Positions 7,330 to 15,063 of a stretch of 64,000 bases of DNA are shown piece after piece. The stretch is taken from assembly GCF_030410045.1 (NCBI RefSeq), contig NZ_JAUFRA010000006.1, positions 62,001 through 126,000 on the forward strand, written 5' to 3'. The stretch comes from Marivivens donghaensis (GTDB lineage Bacteria; Pseudomonadota; Alphaproteobacteria; Rhodobacterales; Rhodobacteraceae). Each line of letters opens with the position of its first letter. Position 1 is the first letter of the stretch. The notes below the pieces were generated by a model. The model was not told where the DNA came from, ran no database searches, and saw nothing but the letters and a program-made list of their open reading frames with translations. The position numbers and the translations under genes were made by a program.

Positions 7330-8450
7330 CCAGTGCCGAAATTGACCCCATCAAAGTTCTGATCGTGGACGATTCATCGTCGGCGCGCGTCATGATGCGT
7401 AAAATCGTTGAAAGCGATCCAGCGTTGAGCGTTCAGGCCATGGCGCAGGATGCCTATTCCGCAGCACGTTTGATGAAAGAGGCTTTGCCAGATGTCATCC
7501 TGCTCGACCTTGAAATGCCGGGTGTCGACGGGATCACATTCCTAAAAAAGATCATGGCGCAGCGTCCATTGCCCGTCATCATCTGTTCCTCGCTTACGCA
7601 GAGCGGATCCCAGCGTAGTGTCGAAGCAATGGAGGCGGGTGCCGTTGATGTGATCCTCAAGCCGTCGATGGCAGACGCGAAGGTATTCCAAGAGGCGTCG
7701 GCCAGAATTTGTGATGCAATCCATGCCGCTGCTCAGAGCAATCGCGCGCCTGGTCGCAGGCTCCCGCGTCGTGCGGCAGCGCCAGTTCAGCCCACGGCTA
7801 AACTCTCAGCGGATGTCATTCTACCGCCGCCTAACTTCTCGCGCCCGATCCCAAAGACTGAACCGATCGTTTGCATCGGCGCCTCGACGGGGGGGACTGA
7901 GGCTCTGCGCGAAGTCCTTTGCGCTTTACCTGCGGATGCTCCTGGGATCGTCGTCGTTCAGCACATGCCAAAAGGTTTCACCAAAGCCTTTGCGGATCGT
8001 TTGAATAGCCTCGCTCAGATCGAAATTTGCGAAGCCGAAGACGGAATGACTGTCACACAAGGGCGCTGCATCATCGCTGCGGGTGATCGTCACATGCTAT
8101 TGCGCCGTAGTCCTTCGGGTTACCGCGTCCAAGTGGTGGAAGGCGAAAGTGTCAGTCGGCATCGACCCTCTGCTGATGTGCTGTTCCGCTCTGGGGCCGC
8201 GGCGGGTGGCGCGAATATTCTGGGTATCATCATGACGGGCATGGGCGATGATGGGGCGCAATGCTTGGGCGAAATCAAACGGGCGGGTGGCCACACTATC
8301 GCCCAAGACGAGGCAACTTGTGTCGTCTACGGCATGCCACGCGAAGCGGTGAACCTCGGTCACGCAAAGCAGGTTCTGCCTCTAGGCCGTCTTGCACTTT
8401 CAATCACTACATTTGCCCGTATGCACGGGTATCACGGGGCCGGCTCATGA
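7326..8450 (+). CDS. cheB: protein-glutamate methylesterase/glutaminase CheB
   Basis: This 374-residue two-domain adaptation enzyme removes receptor methyl groups and deamidates Gln. The receiver domain has Asp15/Asp16 and phospho-Asp61 (LLDLEMPGVDG). A roughly 40-residue linker leads to the esterase domain with catalytic Ser187 (GASTGG), His213 (QHMP) and Asp309 (TGMGDDGA). CheA phosphorylation of Asp61 should unlock the active site. Start and stop each overlap the neighbouring genes by 4 bases, showing a tightly coupled cheR-cheB-downstream unit. No cheD is found nearby, so CheB probably also covers deamidation. Confidence 0.96.
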   Translation: MTSAEIDPIKVLIVDDSSSARVMMRKIVESDPALSVQAMAQDAYSAARLMKEALPDVILLDLEMPGVDGITFLKKIMAQRPLPVIICSSLTQSGSQRSVEAMEAGAVDVILKPSMADAKVFQEASARICDAIHAAAQSNRAPGRRLPRRAAAPVQPTAKLSADVILPPPNFSRPIPKTEPIVCIGASTGGTEALREVLCALPADAPGIVVVQHMPKGFTKAFADRLNSLAQIEICEAEDGMTVTQGRCIIAAGDRHMLLRRSPSGYRVQVVEGESVSRHRPSADVLFRSGAAAGGANILGIIMTGMGDDGAQCLGEIKRAGGHTIAQDEATCVVYGMPREAVNLGHAKQVLPLGRLALSITTFARMHGYHGAGS

Positions 8451-10147
8451 CGCATTTTACCCCTATCCAATCGCCCATTCGCGCGACAATTGACCACTTT
8501 GTTCGGCTCAGATCAGAGATCGAAACAACCTTTGTATCGACGAGCTCAAGCCTAGAAGGTGCCCTAGATCGGCTTGGTTATTTGTCGTCGGTGTTTGGCG
8601 AATTGCGCGAGGGACTCGGTGCTGAAACCGAAGCGCAACTGTCCGCATTGATCGATACCGTCAACGCGCATCTTTCGACGCTTCAGGCCAACTGCGGCAG
8701 CTTTACGACAGCATCGTCAGAACTGCATAAATCGGTGCGTCTGATTTCGTCCGAAGTCCATGAATTGGATCGCGTTGTTCGGACCATCGCCAATATTTCG
8801 ATCAACGCGCGCATTCAGGGCAACAGCCTTGTTCCCGCACGTCCGCAGGTGACGGCTTTTATCGACAGGCTTGCCGCTATGTCGGAAGAGTCAGAGAACA
8901 TCCTAAGCGAAATCAACGACTCGATGGCAGAAATTGCTTATGACGTCAGAGCGATGGACTACGAGCAGCGGCTGATGCTGGGCGAATTGCGCCAGAACGT
9001 TATGCCGTCCATTGCTGCGTTCTCGACCATGTCGACCAAAATTCGCGATGGTCAGGCAGGCATGGTTTCTGCCGCGCAGGACATGGATGAACAGGCCAAT
9101 CAGATCGCGTCTGAAGTCGGGCGTATCATCGTGGCGCTTCAAACCGGCGATTCCGCGCGTCAGCGTATCGAGCGTGTCGAAGAGACACTGGCGATTGCGG
9201 AAACTGTTGATGGCCGCGATGCGTCCCGACTGGCTGATCTCGCGATCGCATTGTCCGAGCGTATGAAGCTTCGGACCCAAGAGGACATCCAAACGGCGAT
9301 TGCCTCTTTGCGTGCCGTTCAGGAGCGTGGCGAGCAGGCTATTCTAGCGGCTTCGCGAACGACCTTGGGTGGGACTGGGCTTTCGTCGACGGCGGGTGGG
9401 AAGGAACACAAAAAGCTCGAACAGAGCTTACGCGGTAACGGTGAACACTTCGCCGCCATGAAAGGCCGCGCAGAAGCAGTCCACAACCGTTTGTCAGTTA
9501 TTCTGAAACACGAAGCGACCCTGCGTGGCATCGCGCATCAGATCCGTCTGTCTGGTATCAACGCTGTGATCATCTGCGCAAAACTTGGTACTGAAGGCCG
9601 CGCACTTCGCGAGTTGGCGCATTGGCTCCGCGATTTGACGGACGAGAGCGACCTCATCATCGCGCGGCTTCAGTCGATTTTGGCCGATACGCGTGAAACG
9701 ATCCGTGTCTTGACCGAAGATCGTATAGGTGGCCTCGAAAACTGCCTGTCGGATTTCTCAAACGACGGCCAGTCGCTGTTCAATATGATCGAGACAGCAA
9801 ATGGGCTGATGGTTCGCACCAGTTCTGGTTTTGACGCGGCGGCCTCTTCGCTGCCAATTCAGATCGCATCGGCAACGGGTGAGTTGGAGCGCTTTAGCGA
9901 ACGTCTTGACCGCCTTGGGTCGCATCTGATGGGACTGCAATTGTTCAAGGATACGGTTTCCGATCAGGGCGCGAGTGACCCTGATCGAATGTCGGACATC
10001 CTTTCATCACTCCGTTCGAAATACACCATGGAAGGTGAACGGATCATCCACGACGAACTTTTCGGTGGCGATTTCGTAACTCTCGAAGCTGTCGCCGATA
10101 CCGCGCCCGACGCTGGTTCGGATGATCTGGACGATATCCTCTTTTAA
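8447..10147 (+). CDS. MCP-like coiled-coil protein with CheZ-like motifs, last gene of the che operon
   Basis: This is a soluble, almost all-helical 566-residue protein; I recognise no standard full-length family. It appears to be two related halves. The second contains a degenerate MCP hairpin (about 360-400: GIAHQIRLSGINAVIICAK, then LGTEGRALRELAHWLRDL), which keeps the I-A-Q-L-N-A-A-G-GR-A-R-L pattern. The first has a weaker version (about 105-150). The first half ends in LQTGDSARQRIERV (231-244), with Asp235 and Gln239 spaced like the D-x3-Q catalytic pair of CheZ. The extreme C-terminus, DDLDDILF after a disordered linker, resembles the CheZ CheY-binding tail. There are no transmembrane segments. 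ATG 8447 overlaps the cheB stop by 4 bases. Signal-termination phosphatase or soluble receptor-like scaffold are both possible. Confidence 0.6.
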   Translation: MTHFTPIQSPIRATIDHFVRLRSEIETTFVSTSSSLEGALDRLGYLSSVFGELREGLGAETEAQLSALIDTVNAHLSTLQANCGSFTTASSELHKSVRLISSEVHELDRVVRTIANISINARIQGNSLVPARPQVTAFIDRLAAMSEESENILSEINDSMAEIAYDVRAMDYEQRLMLGELRQNVMPSIAAFSTMSTKIRDGQAGMVSAAQDMDEQANQIASEVGRIIVALQTGDSARQRIERVEETLAIAETVDGRDASRLADLAIALSERMKLRTQEDIQTAIASLRAVQERGEQAILAASRTTLGGTGLSSTAGGKEHKKLEQSLRGNGEHFAAMKGRAEAVHNRLSVILKHEATLRGIAHQIRLSGINAVIICAKLGTEGRALRELAHWLRDLTDESDLIIARLQSILADTRETIRVLTEDRIGGLENCLSDFSNDGQSLFNMIETANGLMVRTSSGFDAAASSLPIQIASATGELERFSERLDRLGSHLMGLQLFKDTVSDQGASDPDRMSDILSSLRSKYTMEGERIIHDELFGGDFVTLEAVADTAPDAGSDDLDDILF

Positions 10148-11307
10148 ACGTCTGTGAGTTCACGGGCGGCGCGTGCGATCACGAGCTCTTCGTTGGTTGG
10201 AATGACCATGACCGTTGTTCGGGACATCTCTGTCGAGATGACCTGCGCATGGGCGTCGTTCCTACTGTGATCGATTTCGATCCCCATCCATGCCGTTCGT
10301 TCGCAGACGCGATCACGGATAAAGGCTGAATTTTCACCAATCCCGCCGCAGAATACCAAGCCATCAATCCCGCCCATCGCAGCGGCCATCCCGCCCAGTT
10401 CGCGCTGAATGCGGAAGACAAAATAGTCGATTGCCTGTCGGGCCTCGAGGCTATCCGAGGCCTCTAGCGTTCGCATGTCGTTTGACAAATCAGACAGCCC
10501 AAGAAGGCCGGATTTCTTGTAGAGCATGTCTGAAATGTCGGTCGCCGAAAGGCCCTCTTGGTCCATCAGATATAGAACGACACCCGCGTCGAGTTGCCCG
10601 CATCTGGTTCCCATCGGTAACCCATCGAGGGCCGAAAACCCCATGGTCGATGCGACTGACTTGCCGTCTTGGATCGCACACATTGATGCGCCGTTCCCGA
10701 GGTGGGCAACGACTACACGACCTTGGGCGATTGTCGGCGCGATGCGGCGTAATTCGCCAGCAATGTAATCATAAGACAGCCCATGAAACCCATACCGCCG
10801 CACGCCTTTGTCGTAATAGGCGCGGGGTATCGCAAAGGTATCGTTCACATAAGGGTGGTGGCGGTGAAATGCGGTGTCGAAACAGGCGATCTGAGGCGCG
10901 TTAGGAAACGCCGCTTTGGCTGCCTTGATCCCATTGAGGTTATGCGGCTGGTGAAGGGGCGCAAACGGTTCGAGCGTGGTCAACCGCTCTAAAACTTCAT
11001 CCGTGACCATCACGGGTGCATCATACCACAGTCCACCATGAACGACGCGGTGCCCTACGATATCGATCGATTGTCCATCCAGTTCTGGCTCGATTGCTGA
11101 AAGCACAGAGGTGAGCGCTTCTTGATGTGTGCTCAGACCGTCAGTTTTCGTTGGTAGGTCGAACCCCCGTTTATCCTTTAGTTTCAACGTTGCATTCGTC
11201 CCGATCCGGTCCACCAATCCCGTGACCAGCGGGTGATCGCTATCTGACGAGTAGACTGCAAATTTCAGCGATGATGACCCCGCATTCAGCGTTAAAACGG
11301 TCGTCAT
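10144..11307 (-). CDS. ackA: acetate kinase
   Basis: The protein (387 aa) interconverts acetate + ATP and acetyl phosphate + ADP in the cytoplasm. The N-terminus LTLNAGSSSLKFAVY is the phosphate-binding signature. VGHRVVHGG, FDTAFH, RRYGFHGLSYDYI, AHLGNGASMCA, GFSALDGLPMGTRCG and FCGGIGENSAFIR follow in the order typical of the acetate/butyrate kinase family. The start overlaps the upstream MaoC-Pta gene by 4 bases (ATGA), so both enzymes of the pathway are co-translated. The 3' end overlaps the convergent che operon end by 4 bases. Confidence 0.97.
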   Translation of the reverse strand: MTTVLTLNAGSSSLKFAVYSSDSDHPLVTGLVDRIGTNATLKLKDKRGFDLPTKTDGLSTHQEALTSVLSAIEPELDGQSIDIVGHRVVHGGLWYDAPVMVTDEVLERLTTLEPFAPLHQPHNLNGIKAAKAAFPNAPQIACFDTAFHRHHPYVNDTFAIPRAYYDKGVRRYGFHGLSYDYIAGELRRIAPTIAQGRVVVAHLGNGASMCAIQDGKSVASTMGFSALDGLPMGTRCGQLDAGVVLYLMDQEGLSATDISDMLYKKSGLLGLSDLSNDMRTLEASDSLEARQAIDYFVFRIQRELGGMAAAMGGIDGLVFCGGIGENSAFIRDRVCERTAWMGIEIDHSRNDAHAQVISTEMSRTTVMVIPTNEELVIARAARELTDV

Positions 11308-12701
11308 TTCACGTCACCTGCTTTGACGCCATTGAGCCGTGCGTCATGGAGCGCAGCAACAGCGCAGGATGCAAGGCGCGACATTTTGCTGTCAGACCGC
11401 GAGTTCAGGATCACGGGAACTTTTGCCCCTAGAACGAGGCCAGCCCCTTCGGCGTGGCTGATAAATGCGAGCTGTTTGGCCAACATATTCCCCGCATCAA
11501 GGTTGGGAACAACAAGGATATTCGCGTGGCCAGCCACATCGCCGCTTAGCCCCTTTGTACGGGCAGCACCGATGTCGACCGCATTGTCCATCGCCAGCGG
11601 GCCGTCAACTTTGCCGCCCGTGATTTGTCCGCGCTCTGCCATCTTGGACAAAAGCGCAGCGTCGATTGAGGATGGGATAGACGGATTAATGGTCTCAACA
11701 GCAGACAAAACAGCGGCAAGCGGTTCTTCGGACCCAATAGAAATCGCGAGGTCGATTGCGTTCTGAACAATGTCGACCTTGGTTTCGAGGTCAGGCGCGA
11801 TGTTAATCGCGGCGTCCGTGACCATCACGGGGTGCCGCATGCCCGGAACGTCCATGACAAAGACATGGGTAAATCGACGGCCGACCCGCAGACCGTTTTG
11901 TTTGTCCAACATCGGGCGCAACAGATCGTCCGTGTGTAGATGCCCCTTCATTACGGCAGCCGCTTTTCCGTCATGGACCAGCTTGCAGGCGATCGATCCA
12001 GCTGAGTGATGGTCCGCCGCGATGATTTCAAAGGCAGATATATCTTCGCCCAGTTCGTCTGCCGCGGCTTTGATCTTGGCAGGATTGCCGATCAGGATGG
12101 GCGTGATGATGCTCTCTTGCGCCGCAAGTAGCGCGCCCCCCAAGGATTTTACTTCCTCGGGGCAGACGACCGCTGTTGCAAGTGGGGGCAGGGGCTTTGC
12201 CTTCTCCAGAAGGGCCTCAAAATGCCGATGCCTTTCGACGACGAGGCGCGGCACGTCTACGTTGTCTTGGTCAAACTTGACCGTTGGGGCATGGACCTGC
12301 GCCTCACCACGCAACACGAGGTTGCCCGTGTCAGCATGGGTGATGTCGGTGGATAGAGTGACTATCCCATCCTCATCTTTGGTGGTGACAGTGACCGTGC
12401 AGATTATTTCTTCGCCAGCATGAACGCGGTCAAAAAATTCTAGCGTCTGGCGACGATAAAGCGTTCCAGGGCCAGGCAAGCAAGTTCCCAGCACCGCGGA
12501 AATCAGTGAGGCCACATACATCCCAGGCGCGACGCTTTCGACCGAACCATCGCCGTCGCCATCGTGACGCGGCAGGTGCATCGGGTTGTAGTTCCCTGAT
12601 ACGTTGGCGAACACGTACAGGTCGTCTGCCGTCACCAATCGGCGGAGGGATTCGGTCTGACCGATTCTGAGTTCATCGAATGTTTTGTTTACGAGATGCA
12701 T
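11304..12701 (-). CDS. MaoC-phosphate acetyltransferase fusion
   Basis: The 465-residue fusion has an N-terminal MaoC/hot-dog domain (1-150) and a C-terminal phosphate acetyl/butyryltransferase domain (about 165-460). The latter (PILIGNPAKI, CKLVHDGKAAAVMKGHLHT, PVMVTDAAINIAPDLETK, GPLAMDNAVD, HANILVVPNLDAGNM) converts acetyl-CoA and phosphate to acetyl phosphate for AckA. In the MaoC half the hydratase signature is present as SGNYNPMH; the usual catalytic Asp (SGDxNPxH) is Asn, so enoyl-CoA hydratase activity is doubtful and acyl-CoA binding may be what remains. This fusion architecture is known in alphaproteobacteria. A PhaR-like palindrome lies about 150 bases upstream. Confidence 0.9.
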   Translation of the reverse strand: MHLVNKTFDELRIGQTESLRRLVTADDLYVFANVSGNYNPMHLPRHDGDGDGSVESVAPGMYVASLISAVLGTCLPGPGTLYRRQTLEFFDRVHAGEEIICTVTVTTKDEDGIVTLSTDITHADTGNLVLRGEAQVHAPTVKFDQDNVDVPRLVVERHRHFEALLEKAKPLPPLATAVVCPEEVKSLGGALLAAQESIITPILIGNPAKIKAAADELGEDISAFEIIAADHHSAGSIACKLVHDGKAAAVMKGHLHTDDLLRPMLDKQNGLRVGRRFTHVFVMDVPGMRHPVMVTDAAINIAPDLETKVDIVQNAIDLAISIGSEEPLAAVLSAVETINPSIPSSIDAALLSKMAERGQITGGKVDGPLAMDNAVDIGAARTKGLSGDVAGHANILVVPNLDAGNMLAKQLAFISHAEGAGLVLGAKVPVILNSRSDSKMSRLASCAVAALHDARLNGVKAGDVK

Positions 12702-12847
12702 GGTGGCCCGATGGCTCCCTTGAGTTGGTGTCCGGTCGTTCCTCCCGAGAGGTCACTAGCTGTCCCCACGGGCTTTCGCTTTGACCTTAATCATAAAATT
12801 ATGAAACTGGCTCGACAGTTCAACGGCTCAATCGATAATGTGGAAAA

Positions 12848-12864
12848 ATGCTGCACAGCAGCAT
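12848..12864. promoter_or_regulatory. PhaR-like operator, perfect 7-bp palindrome
   Basis: ATGCTGC-ACA-GCAGCAT is a perfect inverted repeat containing CTGC-N3-GCAG, the recognition sequence reported for the PHB regulator PhaR of Paracoccus/Rhodobacter. It lies 147 bases upstream of the maoC-pta start. A matching CTGC-N3-GCAG occurs before phaA in this window (27525-27535). Binding by PhaR is inference. Confidence 0.55.
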
Positions 12865-13002
12865 AAAAGTCTCAAAAGTATAGGTTGTATTTGCACTATT
12901 TGACATCAGGGTGACCTGCCGTCACGTTGACGCTCGAAACACAGGTTTCAGTTTGATGCAGGTCCATATGCTTTGGAGGAGGGATATGGACTAGCATTAA
13001 TA

Positions 13003-13046
13003 CCCCCGATCTGATCGCCCAAAAGGCTGAGCGGATCGGGGGTTTT
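13003..13046 (+). terminator. rho-independent hairpin upstream of dctQ
   Basis: CCCCCGATC (13003-13011) pairs perfectly with GATCGGGGG (13034-13042) and is followed by TTTT. No gene precedes it on this strand for more than 300 bases. It could end a short leader RNA starting in the spacer, act as an attenuator or RNA stabiliser for dctQM, or be the leftover dctP-dctQ hairpin of a TRAP operon that lost dctP. Confidence 0.7.
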
Positions 13047-13114
13047 GTATTTCTGGCCCCCTAAAATCTCGACTTTCAGGACCTTTGCGCATATCGCTGC
13101 GGTCAAAGGGGCAT

Positions 13115-13708
13115 ATGAACGTGGACGGGATGTTCAGAGTTTTACTTTGGTTGGCAAAAGGCTGTGCGATCGTGGGCGGATTGGTTCTGTCAGCGCTCAT
13201 CGTGATGGTTTGCTTGTCGATTATCGGCAAAATCACTGCTGACATCTCACATGCGATGGTTGAGCGCGCTCCAGCCTTGTCCGACGGGATATTGGCGCTG
13301 GGCATTGGGCCCGTGCGCGGTGATTTCGAACTGGTCGAGCTGGGCATGGCGGTTACGATTTGCCTTTTCTTGCCCTTGTGTCAGATGACAGCAGGACATG
13401 CGCGCGTCGACCTCTTTACGCAAAACATGCCTGTGCCCGTTTTGCGCATCCTCCAAGCATTTGTTGACGTGTTGGTCGCCGCTGTACTGGTCGTGATCGT
13501 TTGGAAATTGTTCGAGGGTTTAGAGGCAAAACACCGTGCAGGCACGCGGACGACATTGCTGCAGATTCCGCTTTGGTGGGCGTATTTGGTAGCTCTCATT
13601 GGGCTGGGGCTCACGGCGCTATGCAGCCTCTACACGGCAACCGTTCGAATAGCAGAGGCACTGACGGGGCGGGCGATCCTGCCCGTTGTGGAAGGGGCGG
13701 TTCATTGA
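13115..13708 (+). CDS. dctQ: TRAP transporter small permease (DctQ)
   Basis: This 197-residue membrane protein is the four-helix small subunit of a TRAP C4-dicarboxylate-type transporter. Transmembrane segments lie at about 12-38, 72-92, 108-130 and 148-170. The central ELVELGMAVTICLFLPLCQMTAGHARVD shows the conserved E(L/F)..L...F.P..... GH..VD family pattern. A basic region follows the third helix. I chose ATG 13115, with AAAGGGG just upstream; a TTG at 13085 has no site. The stop overlaps dctM. No dctP is present beside it. Confidence 0.9.
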   Translation: MNVDGMFRVLLWLAKGCAIVGGLVLSALIVMVCLSIIGKITADISHAMVERAPALSDGILALGIGPVRGDFELVELGMAVTICLFLPLCQMTAGHARVDLFTQNMPVPVLRILQAFVDVLVAAVLVVIVWKLFEGLEAKHRAGTRTTLLQIPLWWAYLVALIGLGLTALCSLYTATVRIAEALTGRAILPVVEGAVH

Positions 13709-15015
13709 GTAACCTCGAAATCGGCCTCTGGTCGTTTCCCGCACTTCTCGGCCTCATTTTTCTGCGCGTGCCAATCGGTATTTCGATGTTCTGCGCGGGA
13801 TTTGGCGGGCTTTGGTTGATGATGGGGAACCCCAACCTCGCTTTGGCAAAGTTAAAGACTGAGACCTTCACAACATTTTCCGACTACTCCATGTCAATCG
13901 TGCCGATGTTCCTCCTCATGGGGCATTTCGCATCTATTGGCGGCATGTCGCGTGCCTTGTTCAAAGCCGCAGAAAGCTGGATTGGCCATCGCCCCGGCGG
14001 GGTGGCCATGGCAGCGGTCGGGGCCTGTGCTGGCTTTGGTGCGATCTGCGGGTCCTCGCTGGCCACGGCGGCCACGATGAGCAAGGTCGCTCTGCCTGAA
14101 CTCAAACGCGCTGGCTATGCAGGTGGGTTTTCGACGGCAACGCTGGCCGCAGGCGGAACGTTAGGTATCCTCATTCCGCCGTCTTTGATCCTTGTCGTCT
14201 ATGCGATCCTGACCGAGCAAAACATCGCGAAATTGCTCCTTGCGGCCTTCATTCCGGGCCTTTTGGCAGCAGTTGGTTATGCCATCACCATCTCACTCTA
14301 TGTGCGGCGGTATCCTGATCAAGCGGGCACGCGTCCGCCCGTGTCCTATGCGGATCGGATGCGCGAGCTGGTCAAAGTCTGGCCTGTACTCGCCGTATTC
14401 GCGACGGTTGTTGGTGGCATCTACACTGGGCTCTTCACGCCAACCCAAGGGGCTGCCGTTGGCGCGGCTGGGACGGGGATCGTCGCGGCGCTAAACGGAA
14501 CCCTAGGGCGGAGTGCTATGGTCGAGGCGTTTCTGGCGACGGCAAAATCATCCGCGATGATCTATCTGATCGTATTTGGCGCGAAGTATTACAACGGCTT
14601 CCTTGCCCGATCAGGTGCACCGCAAGAGGTGTCGGAATGGCTCTTGTCCCAAGGCTACGCGCCTATCGTTATCCTGATCGCCATCCTTGTGTTCTATCTC
14701 ATCATGGGCTGCGTGATGGACAGCCTGTCGATGATACTACTGACCGTCCCAATCTTTTTCCCTGCGTTGAAAATGATGGAATGGGGCATGACGACCGAAG
14801 AACTGGCGATCTGGTTCGGGGTTCTCGTTTTGATCGTGGTTGAGGTCGGATTGATAACGCCGCCTGTGGGGATGAACCTGTTCATCATCAACTCGATGGA
14901 TCGTGAAACCCCGATGCCAGAGACCTATCGCGCAGTTATTTGGTTCGTGGGGTCCGATTTGATCCGCGTGGCGATTTTGCTTTTGTTCCCAGCGATCACG
15001 CTCTTTCTGATATGA
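13705..15015 (+). CDS. dctM: TRAP transporter large permease (DctM)
   Basis: This 436-residue membrane protein with about 12 helices forms the sodium-coupled transport channel of the TRAP system. Family motifs include FLRVPIGISMFCAGFGGLW, SIVPMFLLMGHFASIGG, FGAICGSSLATAATMSKVALPELKRAGY, AAGGTLGILIPPSLILVVYAI, GLFTPTQGAAVGAAG, MGCVMDSLSMILLTVPIFFP and GLITPPVGMNLFII. The start is a TTG at 13705 inside the dctQ stop (CATTGAG), preceded by GAAGGGG, so it is translationally coupled. The length fits the DctM family exactly from here. The substrate cannot be inferred without the binding protein. Confidence 0.93.
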   Translation: MSNLEIGLWSFPALLGLIFLRVPIGISMFCAGFGGLWLMMGNPNLALAKLKTETFTTFSDYSMSIVPMFLLMGHFASIGGMSRALFKAAESWIGHRPGGVAMAAVGACAGFGAICGSSLATAATMSKVALPELKRAGYAGGFSTATLAAGGTLGILIPPSLILVVYAILTEQNIAKLLLAAFIPGLLAAVGYAITISLYVRRYPDQAGTRPPVSYADRMRELVKVWPVLAVFATVVGGIYTGLFTPTQGAAVGAAGTGIVAALNGTLGRSAMVEAFLATAKSSAMIYLIVFGAKYYNGFLARSGAPQEVSEWLLSQGYAPIVILIAILVFYLIMGCVMDSLSMILLTVPIFFPALKMMEWGMTTEELAIWFGVLVLIVVEVGLITPPVGMNLFIINSMDRETPMPETYRAVIWFVGSDLIRVAILLLFPAITLFLI

Positions 15016-15016
15016 A

Positions 15017-15043
15017 AAAGGCCGCCCGATAGAGGCGGCCTTT
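15017..15043. terminator. bidirectional terminator between dctM and ilvD
   Basis: AAAGGCCGCC (15017-15026) and GGCGGCCTTT (15034-15043) form a perfect 10-bp stem with a 7-base loop. A-tract and T-tract ends serve both converging genes. Confidence 0.85.
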
Positions 15044-15063
15044 GACTGTAATGATGCGCGAAC

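Larger units (their letters stand above)
12702..13114. other. divergent regulatory region between maoC-pta and dctQM
   Basis: About 410 bases without a convincing gene. It holds the CTGC-N3-GCAG palindrome (12849-12859), a GTGAC-N5-GTCAC inverted repeat (12911-12925) of operator type, and a strong ribosome-binding site GGAGGAGGG followed by ATG-GAC-TAG (12986-12994). A rho-independent hairpin (13003-13046) comes next, and then the dctQ start. The start-stop mini-frame plus hairpin sits where a TRAP binding protein gene would normally be. Confidence 0.55.

Noticed and set aside
8261..8446. Extension of the last che gene upstream into cheB
   Set aside because: The ATGA overlap at 8447 is a typical coupled start; the upstream frame overlaps conserved cheB coding sequence.
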